From Eudromia elegans (lineage: Eukaryota; Chordata; Aves; Tinamiformes; Tinamidae), in assembly GCA_003342815.1 (NCBI GenBank), contig PTEX01000003.1:4316754-4380753 (forward strand): a stretch of DNA of 64,000 nt, in the 5' to 3' direction. This document shows positions 43,753 to 54,420 of this stretch, piece after piece. Each line of letters starts with the position of its first letter. Position 1 is the stretch's first letter. A program made the translations under genes and the position numbers. The notes beneath the pieces are model-generated. The model was not told where the DNA came from. It saw only the letters and a program-made list of their open reading frames with translations, and ran no database searches.

Positions 43753-45349
43753 GTATTTAGCTCTGATTGATAGTATGTGGTATCTTCAGTGGATCTTTTT
43801 TTACCAACAGCACCAAGGCAAGTAAAATACAGTCTTACAAGTATCAAAGGATTGCCAGGTTTCATATGATTAGCTATAGAAATTCTTCTGCAGTGGGCGT
43901 GGGCTTTCTGTTTAAGAGAATAGCCCTTTTCTTCCTTCTGTTGTGTATGCAGGCAATACTTCAGTGTTGTTTTCTTCTTAAAGATGGTCAGCTTTAGCAG
44001 CACTGGATATTGACCTAGAAATATGGATGCACCACATAAAGTATACATTTTTTAATGGTTTCCTATGCAGCACCTGAAAGATGGAGATGCACAATGAGTC
44101 TTTTCCAGCATTTCTAAATGATTGTGTTGCATGATTCCAGTGGGTTATCAAGAGGGCTATGCTGCGCATTAAATAGCTGAAAAGTAGGCCCAGGTTTCAT
44201 GCCAAGCCTGTGATACAGGCTCAATTCTCTTTTGTGAGAAGGAAGAAGAGTTTTTCTTGATTGCCCACTGCAGTTTTGGCATGTGCCCCCTTCCCCATGC
44301 ACTGTCCCAGGTCTCCCCTAGCTCACACAGCAGACATATGGAGCGCTCCTTTCTACCACCAAGCCCAGTGCCACAGGTCTTGCCTATGTCCCATACACTG
44401 CTTCAAGGGACCCAAAAACATCCCCATGCACCTCCCCAGGGAACGTGGGCATGTCTGCCTCTCATTCTGTGCAGTGCTGCATGAAATGTAGTTTTAAATA
44501 CACAGAGAGACTTAAGCAAACCACTAGAAAGAGCAGTTAACTGATAGCAGAATTGCTTGAATATGAGAGAAGGTGAAAATATGTCTCATTTTTGAATGTT
44601 TTCAATTGTTCCAATAAAAGATATTTCCTCTCTCTGCACACTTATGTTTCAGATGAGATCTATGCCTAAAACCATGTCTATCTGATCTGAGCATATGTAA
44701 TATCCTGCTATGCAATATAGTGTATAATATAAACCTCTTCCTAGTTGTACACCGTATTTATGTTTGGAGACATTTTTAAGACTAACCTTAGGATTTCAGG
44801 AATCATTCTCAAATGACAGATTTGGTCTCACCTTCTCTGGTGAGGCCAGGAAGGGATGCTGAGCACCATGGAAATCATTCCCATATATCCCAGGCCTTTG
44901 GATATGTGCAGTTCTGGAAGCACCAAGAGTTACCAGATGCAAAAGGAAGAGAAGAAGAAGGAAGATACTGGAAAATATTAATTAACTTGGGTTTTTACAT
45001 TCTGTGTTTGGCTGGTATGTGGGATGTGATGTCAGGGAGAGAGCTGGAGACATACGTTGCCTGTGTGATAGGAAAGACAAAGATGGAAAGAGAGAGAAGC
45101 GTCCGTGGCATGAACTCCATCATGTGAATTTGTCTCTTGAAAATTCAGTGAAAATATTGTAAAAGACAGAGGGTAAGGATGAGTTGTGTGCGTGTTTGGG
45201 GCATCCTCTGGAAGGAGATGACTTTTATCATATGCTTTATTTGAAAGCAATGAATGAGACACTGAATTAGATGACTTGATGCTTTCCAGTTCATAAGCAA
45301 GCAAAACCTGTGATTCCTGCTGGACTTCTCTCCCAGGACTAGTAATATG

Positions 45350-45389
45350 AGATCTACATAAGACCTACATAAACTAAGACCTACATTTA
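45350..45389. repeat. Irregular tandem of an AGAYCTACAT unit
   Basis: AGATCTACATA, AGACCTACATAAACTA and AGACCTACATTTAC follow each other. Three related copies with unequal spacers. Confidence 0.7.
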
Positions 45390-45462
45390 CAAAGCGATTT
45401 ATACATCCCGTGAAATCAGAGGGAATTACATCCCCAAATGCCTTTGAGAATTTGGTACAATT
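45390..45462. repeat. Possible ancient amniote repeat fragment
   Basis: AGGGAATTACATCCCCAAATG followed by CCTTTGAGAATTTGG resembles the dispersed pattern aattaagtgcctaaatacctttgagaatctgg known from old amniote repeats. Short and uncertain. Confidence 0.3.
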
Positions 45463-48400
45463 AGTTCCAGAAAAATACTGCCCAAGCTGTTTTTTCAGTG
45501 CTATGTTCAGGACTGAAATGCAAGCAGGGATCTTCTAGAATGATTGTAGAACTCATGTGCTTTTGGTTACTAAGCATTTCTTTCTAGTTTTGCTCAGATA
45601 AGAAGAAATCAGAGACAGCGCAGTAATCTGTGAGATTGAGTGACAGTGAACACTTTTCAGCTTGCTGAAAAAACTGGGAACGGAACAAGTACAGACACAA
45701 GCCACAAATCAGTGGGTGACACAAGCCCAAAGTAGTTTTTAAAGGAAGGCAAACAGGCCTGGTTCTTAATGAGGCCACAGATGTTACTGGAGATTTTGCT
45801 CTAGTGACTGTCAAGACCGCACTAGCATTACACACAGATGTTGCATCAAATGATCTCGGGAAGTGGGGGCGTGATGTCATCGGGGGGTTTCAAATCTGGA
45901 ACACATAATCGACTTATCTTTGTTCTGGGAGCTCTCATTATAACCCCTGGGCTCACTCAGATGTCTCACTCACAAAGGAAGTGCCCGGAGGAGAGATCCT
46001 GTTCCAGGACACACATAGCCGTGTGTCCAACATACCTGTTGTTTCTTCTTATGAGTGACTATAACATATTTTAGGGAAGAATTATAGTTGGGTGGAAAGA
46101 GGATGAAAGGTCTAACTCCCTGTCTGATTCGGAAAATGTATTGTGTCCAGAGGAAACCTTGAAATCTTTCAGAGGAGATTGAGTCTAAGCTCTCCAGGGC
46201 AGTGGTCATCTAGATGTTTGTCCAGTAAATCACTTAGCAAAATTGTGTTGTATTTATAACAATGAATATTAGCAATGTGTAGTAGTAGACATTTTAAAGG
46301 GATTTTCCTCTAATTAATACTGTAATACTCTATCTTGGCAATGATTTAATTATTTGTTTCTCTGCCTGTACCTCTTCATCACTGAGTTGAACAGTGTTTC
46401 ATCTAGCTTGAAATCCTTCTTAAGTGCTTCTTAAAAATAGGAATTGACTAAGATACAGTTCACATCTCTGTTGGATGAATTTGAAGGGGAAAATGGCAGC
46501 CACATCCATCCTTTGAAAACACATACCGTAATCCTAAAAAAAAAAGTTGATGTGCCAAAGCCAGTATGGCTACTGCTTCACTTGATTCTTACCAAGCACC
46601 TATCTAAGTGCCTTTCTGAATCAGCACATTGTGAAACACTCCTTGCAAGGAGCAGGGAGAGTGCCAATGTCTTTAACAACCCCACTTTGCAAACAAAGCA
46701 AGTGAGACCATTGTCAAATATCAGAAATAAAAAATCTGATATTTCAACAGTAAATAATAAATGGGGAATATTTTCCTCTGGAAGGGAAGAGAGAAGGCTT
46801 TATGAACTTTAGTAGGTTTCAGTTGTTTTCTTTTCAATGAGTGGAGATTTCTAATAAAATGGGCTTAATTTGATCTCTTATAGGCTTCAAGAGCAAGAAA
46901 GATTGAGAATCTTCCACAAAAACTCTTTGGGCAGTATTCAAATGGAACTGGTTGCTGTATGGCATGACACAGTGTTTTAGGTGATCTTCATTGCTGCATC
47001 CCAGAGCAAGTGCATCTGTTCTGGGCTATTGTAACTACTAGGAAAGACGAAACAGAGCTCACCTCTCCTTATCAGCAGGACCTCTTTAGAGTACCATTCA
47101 GGAAAGACTCTGTGCTGATCAAAGTTTGTAAATTTGTCCCTCAGCCCCAGGCAGATGTGCCTCTCTGAGCTCCTTCTGGCCTTTGGTCTTCTGCTGGGAT
47201 TGTGCGCAGCAGGGCTTGTCCTGGGTGATGCACTGAAGACTCTCAGAGCAGGGAAAAGCTGTCTGGCTGGCCCCCTCCAAGGGGTGCTCCTTGCCACCAT
47301 GCATCAGGTATCCCACCGTAGCCTGACATCCTCAAGGAGACTCTGGTGGCAGGACGTATTTGGCAAGCCTAGTGTTCTGACAAGGTCCAGGGCAGCCTCA
47401 GGCCCCATGATGGAAGAGGCATCCCACTGATGGGAAACAGCAGCAAGACACACTGTTCAGTGGAGACCCCGGACAAGATTCATCCCACTCAAAGATCTCT
47501 GGCATATTCTGTGCTTTTCCTGTTGAGTAGATAAGATATGAAGCTAAGTGACATGGGACCATGTGACATGAGGTGCAACGAGTAATGATTTTTGTATTTT
47601 TGTTTGCTTCCTTGCTGGTCCTCAGGGTAGTCTGGCTACAGATCAAGCTAACTGGCTGTTTCTATCATAGGGACAGGGGTTCACAGCCAAGGGGAGAGAC
47701 AGTGGTACTGTGGTGAATGCGTGTTGTTCCTCACTCCTGGAAGAAGGAGGAGGAAGGCAGCTGGTTCAATGCAGGAGAGCCTGTCAGCACTGATCCTAGC
47801 CCTTGAGTGTCTCTAAAATCTGTTATCAGTCAAAACTCCAATCATAACTGATGTACCCAGACTGGAATAATCATGAAACTGCTCTTGGGACTGGGGTTTC
47901 ATAAGACTCATAGTTATTGCTTTGAATCTCTCTCTTCCACATCACCCAGCAGGAAGTGGTACAGAAAGGGAAATTTGCCTGCTGGTTCCATTGAAATTAC
48001 TCCTGGTATATGCCGAGGCAAGACTGGGATGATTCCTCTGCATAGGAATTATCACTATGTTGCATAATATCTGAATGGTTAGTGCAGGAATAATTGAATC
48101 CTAACATAGTTCAAGAGGAGCCTCTCTCTAAAACAATGTTTGTGAAAAACAATCCCAACTAAAGATAGAAATGTAGAGGGCAAAAATAACTGGGAAACTA
48201 TTCTATGTTGTAAACTCCTGCAGACAACTGCAGTCAAGAAAATCACTATCAGAAGGTACTTCTGGGCAAAAATAATGTAGCAAATGGTCCAGGCACTGTT
48301 ATTTTTTTTTCTCTTACCATAATGTTCCCCATACAAAGAGAAGGAGGAAGGGAAGTATCTGGCTCTTTAAATGAAAAATGACTTTTCTTTGCAATCACCT

Positions 48401-49841
48401 TCTGTCAATAAAATGCTTATTTTTTGACACGTCAATTAGGTAATTCAAAAGCCAGATGACCACTGCCTTCCATTTAGTACTGCTCAGCTGGGTTAAATGT
48501 CTTAAGTGTTTACCCTTTATGACCAGTGGCATGTATCTGTTCTTAGTCAAACTGTGCTATGTGTGACATGTTTGCCTGCAAGTTTTTCTCTTGAGGTAAA
48601 GTTAACCATATTATCAGATTCTAAGAAAAATGGTAGATTAGGACAGTGGTTTCCCTGACAGAAATGGCTACAGCTTGTTTTACAGTAATGTGTAGTAGAA
48701 ATATGAAACAGATGAGAAGAATTCACATAGAATTAGCTGATCTGTAATTTAAAGTGCTGTCGTTAAACAGGATCATGTATCCATGCTTGGTACTTCAAAA
48801 GAAACCTCTGCTGTGTAAGACCAGTTATTAGTGAGGAACATTTCGTCCAGTATCTCAAACTAGTTTTCAAAGATCTGATTACACACACTCACAGGCATGT
48901 TGAAAGGAAACTGCTTTCTTAAGACTTGATTCTTGTTCACACAAAACTCTTGAGAGTGTAAGGGGAAAATCTGAATGGAGAAAGAATTATAATCTGGGTC
49001 CTAACGAAATCCTAGGAAGAATGATTATGATAATAGCAACATAACCTCTTTCTGAGGCTTGTTCTGCAGAGATAATGTTATCTGCTTTTGCCTGAAAGAA
49101 GAGCAGGTTGAGAGATGAGAAGGATTCTCATCATAACTTCAGTGAAACTAATTTAAAAAATAGGCTAAATCTTCATAACACAAGGGGCTGTTCCTCCACC
49201 AGGGAAATGAGGCCCACGATTTTTTGATAGAAAAAGCTAAACTGTTTCCTTTCTGACTTCTCACCAGAACTGAAACATTCATTTAGAAGAAGTAAATAAA
49301 TAAGTAATAACAATAAACGACAATAAGCAATAGAAGGTAATTTCCTGGACAAAAAAATAATCAGTAGTACTCTGTGAGTGGGTCAGCAGGACTCACCCCA
49401 GGGGCCCAGACAAGCCAGCAGGAGTCAAGCACATTGGCAGAAGATTTCTCCAGACAGAGCCAGCAGGGCTGCACAGTACTCAGACCTGGCAGAAGAGATG
49501 TGCCCAAGCGCTTTGGTGCTGCAGAGACTCAGTTGTGACCATCTACCACTCGGCCACCATCACAAATCCAGCAAGTAGTTAATGTTGGACTCGAATAGTG
49601 TACCCTGAAAAGAAGTGCTTCCTTCTTGGGTCTTCAGTCTTGGTTGCCACCAGAGAGGCAGCACAAAGCCTCTGTCAGCATAGAGGAGCATAGAGTGGAA
49701 GGAACTTGGGAAGAGCACCAGTGCCATGGTGCTTAAACACACTGCACAGGGGATCTGCTGAGAAGATGGCTTTGCTGGCAGGTTTACTGCATAGCTGTGC
49801 AGTTCATGCAGCAGCCTGGGAGGATGAGAAAGCGACTGGTT
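45463..49841. other. Non-coding, no gene seen
   Basis: About 4.4 kb. The plus frame at 47,134-47,430 (98 codons) begins with a Leu-rich, signal-peptide-like run (SELLLAFGLLLGLCAAGL). It lacks a promoter, splice sites or any recognised mature sequence, and an overlapping minus frame is equally open. The 122-codon plus frame at 46,444-46,812 is also unassigned. No repeat recognised. Confidence 0.5.
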
Positions 49842-49976
49842 CACAGCATCACAGGATAAATCAGGTTTGAAGAGATGTTGGGAGGTCTCTAGCTCTATAT
49901 TTTACTCAAGACAGGGCCAGTTGTGAGATCAGAAGAGACTGCTCAGAGCCTTATCCAGTCAGGTTTCGCAAAGCAT
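49842..49976 (-). mobile_element. CR1 3' end, minus strand, left part (host of nested insertion)
   Basis: Antisense CR1 3' end: CACAGCATCACAGGATAAATC at the left edge, then GGGAGGTCTCTAGCTC, CAAGACAGGGCCAG and GCCTTATCCAGTCAGGTTT. The match to the antisense CR1 tail stops abruptly at AGGTTT (49,971-49,976) and resumes with TGAAAGCCTCCAAGG at 50,337. It has therefore been split by a second CR1 in the opposite orientation. Confidence 0.82.
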
Positions 49977-50336
49977 GAGCCAGAATTGTGCCCTTATGAC
50001 CGGGAAGGCAAATGGTATCCTGAAAGAGTGTTGCCAGCAGGTCAAGTGAGGTGATTGTCCCCTTCTACTTAACCCTGGTGAGGCCACATATGGAGTACCA
50101 AGTCCAGTTCTGGGCTACCCAGTACAAGAGGGACCATGGAACTACCAGAGAGAGCACAGGGCAGAGAGACAAAGATGATTAGGGGACTGGAGCATCTCCC
50201 CTGTGAGGAGAGGCTGAGACAGCTGAGACTATTCAGCCTAAAGAATAGAAGGTTGAGAGAGGGTCTTATAAACATGTATACTTTCCCTAGGGTACGAAGG
50301 TCCCTTCCAACCTTAATCATTCTGTGAGTCTGTGTG
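49977..50336 (+). mobile_element. CR1 fragment, plus strand, inserted into an older CR1
   Basis: Sense CR1: ATGAGCCAGAATTGTGCCC, GGAAGGCAAATGGTATCCTG, GAGGTGATTGTCCCCTTCTA, GGTGAGGCCACATATGGAGT, GTCCAGTTCTGGGCTAC and CTCCCCTGTGAGGAGAGGCT, covering the end of the ORF2 region (the sense of EYCVQFW). After ATAAACATGTATA at about 50,268-50,280 it jumps to AAGGTCCCTTCCAACCTTAA and the ATTCTGTGAGTCTGTG tail (to 50,336). Roughly 300 bases of the usual 3' region are therefore deleted internally. It is non-coding, with stops in all frames. Confidence 0.88.
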
Positions 50337-50365
50337 TGAAAGCCTCCAAGGATAGAGGCTGCACA
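50337..50365 (-). mobile_element. CR1 3' end, minus strand, continuation after insertion
   Basis: TGAAAGCCTCCAAGGATAG followed by AGGCTGCAC is the antisense CR1 sequence expected directly after GTCAGGTTT, which ends at 49,976. Beyond this the CR1 match is lost again. Confidence 0.65.
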
Positions 50366-50741
50366 TTTCTCACCATAATTCTCAGTTCTCACCCCAAGTC
50401 AGTTACTAATGTGCTGAATGGCACACAGCTGCAGCAGTCCAGAAGGGACATTCAGAGCTCGGAGATGTTCTCAGCCCTCCATAGATGCTGCCAGGATGTC
50501 CTCAAGGGTCTGGTCCCCTCATTGCTCAGGCTGGGCACTCATGTGTTGAATGATGGTTCCTCTTCACACTGTGAATCCTATGTATCCTTCTGTAGCAACC
50601 AAGGTACCCCATGAGTGCCTGGGTCACAGCTGGCCGCTTCCAGCTATGGCAATTCAGAAAATCTTCTGGATTCTCCAGTTCCAATAAACCATTTTGGGCC
50701 TTGGAGCACAGCTGGCTCTAGGTAGACGGAGCACAAGGATT
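50366..50741. other. Unexplained filler between two antisense CR1 pieces
   Basis: About 375 bases that match neither CR1 orientation as I remember it. The 96-codon plus frame across 50,324-50,614 has no domain. An AATAAA lies at about 50,683-50,688. It could be a third, unrecognised insertion, a diverged CR1 subfamily region, or pre-existing DNA if the two antisense CR1 pieces are independent insertions. Confidence 0.45.
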
Positions 50742-51100
50742 TTCAAGGATCAACTCTCTCAACCTGCTGGCAATGTTCTTCCTAATGCAGCTCAGCACGC
50801 TGTTAGCCACCTTTGCCTCAAGGGCACATTGCTGGCTTGTGGTCAGCCTAACTACCAGCACTCTCTGATCCTTCTCTGCCAAGCTGCTTCCAGCAGGTCA
50901 GCCCTCAGCCTGGTGCACGGGGTTATTTCTCTCAGGGTGTAGATCTTTGCACTTATATCTGTGGAACTTCATGAGGTTCTCCTCTGCCCATTTCTCCAGC
51001 CTGTCATGGTCCCTATGAATAGCAGCCTAGCCCTGTGTTCCATCAGACCCTTCTCCCAGTTTTGTATCATCTGTGGATTTGCTGAGAGTGATATTTGCTC
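50742..51100 (-). mobile_element. CR1 reverse-transcriptase region, minus strand
   Basis: Antisense of the CR1 ORF2 3' half. Reading rightwards: CTCAACCTGCTGGCAATGTT, CTTCCTAATGCAGCTCAG, AAGGGCACATTGCTGGCTTG, CTGCTTCCAGCAGGTCAGCC, GGAACTTCATGAGGTTCTC, and TTTTGTATCATCTGTGGATT, the complement of the region that encodes the FADDT box. Substitutions and small indels remove any open frame. It lies on the same strand as the 3' end at 49,842-49,976, so it may be the upstream part of the same copy. Confidence 0.85.
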
Positions 51101-51139
51101 TTTTCCAGCCCTCAGAAACTTTCTCTGATCACCACAACA

Positions 51140-51225
51140 TTTCAAACATAGTCAAAAGTGGCCTTGTAATGACATCAAACAACCTCCTCAGCACTCATGG
51201 AGACACCCGTCAAGGTGCCACCAAT
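51140..51225 (-). mobile_element. Possible CR1 ORF2 upstream fragment, minus strand
   Basis: TGGCCTTGTAATGACATCAA followed by CAACCTCCTCAGCACTCATGG and GAGACACCCGTCAAGGTGCC resembles the antisense CR1 pattern ggccttgcaatgacatcagccagctccctcagcactcgtgggtgcatcccatcagg, from a more 5' part of ORF2. If correct, the same copy carries a large internal deletion between the RT region and this piece. Confidence 0.5.
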
Positions 51226-53888
51226 CCATGGTTCTGATGTTTCACAGCGGAACCTCACACCTTTTGAATGCTGGAAGTCTGATCTCTTACCAATGAATTA
51301 TCTGTGAAGAGTTTACACAGACTAGCAAAAAGTTGTTCGTGTGAGCTTTTACTACTTTCAGATTGGTTATTTCAGTCTGAGATGATTTGAGGAGGATGTG
51401 TCCTGAACTCTGAGCTTTCTGTGGCCACATTATGCTGCAGTGAGTGTATCTGTGGAATATGAGACTTGATGCAAGGTGATCTAGAACGGGTTTTGCTCTT
51501 CCCAACTCTTGAAAGGAACTGATCACCTCACCATCTTGCCTTCATAACTTTTCCGAATAAAGTAGAAATCAAGCTTTCATCCTTACATGTTCAAGAAGTT
51601 TTAGCACTGACTGATGAGAGAAAAGCAGGACTTTCAGTTTTAGCATTCAGAATTTCACAGGCTTTTCAAAAATATATCTGCATGTCTTTCATGGAAGATC
51701 CTTGGACATCCCCAATGAAAAATCTAGTGTAGTTCTTTCAGTATTGGCTCTGTCAGAAATTATGCAAACAGGAGTCTTTGTAATTAAGATTGCCAATTGG
51801 AGAATGGTATTTTAGTGCTAATATTCTGAAATACTTCTGTCCCACAACAAATCGGTGCTGAACACGAACATTTGAGGCACTTTAGGTCCTGCACCTGCAC
51901 AAAAGCCATCAGAATTTATGGACAGGCAGGCAGACAGTTCACGATAGGGTTCAGTTCACATTCGCCCATGTGTAACAGCCAGAAGGGAACATTTGACCAG
52001 ATGGTCTGTACAAAGTGCACACTTAATAACAGAGAGGGATTCTTTGCCCAGAGCCTTAGAGAGCTAAAGGAAAGTGTGCTTATGTGGCTTAAGTATCAGA
52101 GGTTTGTAACCTGTAAAGAGGTGTTCCCCACACTAACTCTGTTCTAGTGCAGGTTCTTTGTCAAAATTTTCAGGTAGGGTCCACATGATGGAGCCTGGAT
52201 TTGCTTGCCCTAGAGCATGCTCTGGGCTGTTTGTTTATGTCCTTCACCCATCTCCAGTATTCACATGCCTGATCTTGGCCTATCCACATTCTTATTACCT
52301 GCACCAAGGCACTCTGTACTTGCCAGAAGACTATACATGCTTGCTGTAAATATACATATATTTATCTTAATGAATAAGATGTAGGTTTTGCCAGACAAAG
52401 GCTTTTCTGTGTTTCCAAAACTGATCCATGAGTAAAAGCTTTTCTTGACCATACACTGGTAGCAAAACTTCTCAGCCATGGTCTTTGAAATGAGCCCTGA
52501 ACCTGCACGTATGCTGTTCAGGATATTCTCCCTTCTCGGCTTTCTGCAGAGCCACATCCTGGTGCAAAGCCTGAGGAAACGGGCTGAGTGCAGGGGAGCT
52601 CAGGGAGGGGGCTGCGCGGAGGCCCAATCTTTCCCACTAACTGCAGAGTTTTCTCACAGCTGACATATAATCAGAGCACAACTGCAGCTCCCCGATATGC
52701 AGAGGGATTCTTTCCAGCAGATGCAGATACATGTGCCAGGTATGCCCGCTTCTCATCTTGCTCCTGGCCTGTCACCATCCTTCAGACCACAGCTTTTCTG
52801 CTTCCCAGAGCTCTGTGGTTTGAGGGAGAGATGTGCTCTTGGACTCCCAAAGGGATTTAAGCAACTTACTCTCAGTTAAAGCGATGTTTTAAGGAGAAAG
52901 ATGGGATGTGATTTATGAGGTTTCTTCCAGTTGTGCCTCACTATCTAAATCTCCCTACTAAGGAGATTCAGACTACCAGACCCAAATGGATTCCATTTTT
53001 CTGATTGCTTTCCTGCAAACCCCATCTAAGGAAAACTCAGAGGAGGAACCTGCGTTGTGGGGCTCTCCCACTTGAAGCCCTTATTTTTAAAAAGTGCTCT
53101 TGCCATTTAGTTTCTGAAATGAGCATCAAGAAAGAATGGAGAAGAAAAAAAAAACCCACCATAGCAGAAAGGGTAGGTTATTATACCTATAGAAAGTCTG
53201 AAGCTAAACTACTAGGAAAATCAAATGAATGCTAGCATCTGGAAGGAAGAAAATTATGTTTCTATTGTGTAATGTTAATGCCTTAAAACATTTAAAACAA
53301 CAGAACTGGGGATGTGAGACTTCATTTAATTAACATGCTGGAAACCTTATTATCAAGTTGAATGTGAATTCTCAATATTTTACTCATTCCATTGCCCGAG
53401 GCTGTCTATAGGAGGCCTTATACCTATTTTCCCTGGAAAACTGCATCCACATTCCACATCCCAATTACTCTGAAGGGCATACCCAATAAAATCATGCTTA
53501 GAGTCCGTGTTGACTTCTAAATGCTATTCTCCATGTGTTTCTGATCACAAAATCAGGTTTCCCAATGTCAAAATTATACTCCAAGTGGTGACTGAGTAAT
53601 AGCCTAAGGCTTTATATTTATGTAGAAAGTTGAAAATGAAAATATGAAGCACCTGAAAATTCACTAAATTGCTTGCTTTCTTCCCACTTAAAGCTGAGTA
53701 CTAAGACCTATCGTATTGCAGTTCATTTATGCGTCTCCACATTGTGAACACTTAGGGGCCGAGGACTGGCCTAGCACGAGAGCTCAGCCTTGCTGGACTG
53801 AGACAACCAGCTACTGCCCCATCAAAAAATAAATCCAAGAGCAGCTCAAAATGTGAGATTTTGGCTTTACTGGTCAGGCGGCTGAGAG
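51226..53888. other. Non-coding, no gene seen
   Basis: Unique DNA. Short plus frames (51,872-52,147; 52,588-52,860) have no motif support. The AT-rich part at 53,260-53,400 contains TTTAATTAACATG. Confidence 0.55.
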
Positions 53889-54360
53889 GTGGAGGCCGAT
53901 AACCCAATCCTGTCCTCATGGCCCCTGCTGTCTGTGGGTTGTGGGCAGAGTGTCAGCTATGAGGGTCAGCTCTGCCGGGTTTCAGCAAGAGCAGTGGCTG
54001 ATCTGGAAGCTCCTCTTGACTTTCTCCAGGTTTCTCTTGGAGAAGCAGAGGACGGTGAGTGGGCAGGACGGGGAAGGGCTGTCCCTGGTGGCACGGTCGC
54101 TTGCAGAGGCCGGCAGGAGCCCTGCAGTTGGGGCCCGTCCCTCCGCCTGCACACGGGACTCGGCACGTCCGACCCGTCTGTGCTGGCGGGACTCGGCAGG
54201 GTGCGGGCTGGGGAGCAGCGGCAGCCGCTCCTCGTGGGGCTGAGCCTGCCGTGGGCTGAGCTCCAGGCACCGGTGGGAGGAAGCGCTGCCCTTTCCCAGC
54301 ACGGCCACTGTTCCTTACGGCCCCCCCACAAGCTGTGCCTCCAGATGCAATATTGCCTAT
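53889..54360. promoter_or_regulatory. GC-rich, CpG-moderate islet
   Basis: GC-rich block (densest 54,060-54,330) with about 20 CpGs. Frames of 157 codons lie on both strands over the same bases, which identifies them as composition-driven. GAGGACGGTGAGTGGGC at 54,048-54,064 contains a donor-like GTGAGT on the plus strand, but there is no supported exon to go with it. Confidence 0.35.
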
Positions 54361-54403
54361 AAAATGGACATTGGTAAGATTTTCAGGAAAAAAGTCCTTT
54401 TTC

Positions 54404-54420
54404 TTTTTTTTTTTTTTTTT
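54404..54420. repeat. poly(T) run
   Basis: Seventeen T's at the right edge of the GC-rich islet. On the minus strand this gives the Lys-rich start of an open frame and should not be read as coding. Confidence 0.9.

Larger units (their letters stand above)
39646..45349. other. Long non-coding stretch, no gene seen
   Basis: About 5.7 kb of unique DNA with simple repeats at 42,134-42,150, 42,176-42,190, 42,513-42,534 and 43,739-43,752. Open frames (for example 43,279-43,644 plus, 121 codons) carry no recognisable domain. The part at 42,240-42,760 is AT-rich. Confidence 0.55.

Noticed and set aside
47134-47430. 98-codon plus ORF with a Leu-rich signal-peptide-like start
   Set aside because: Hydrophobic starts arise easily from CTG/CTT-rich DNA. 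The rest has no recognisable mature protein, and the minus strand is equally open.
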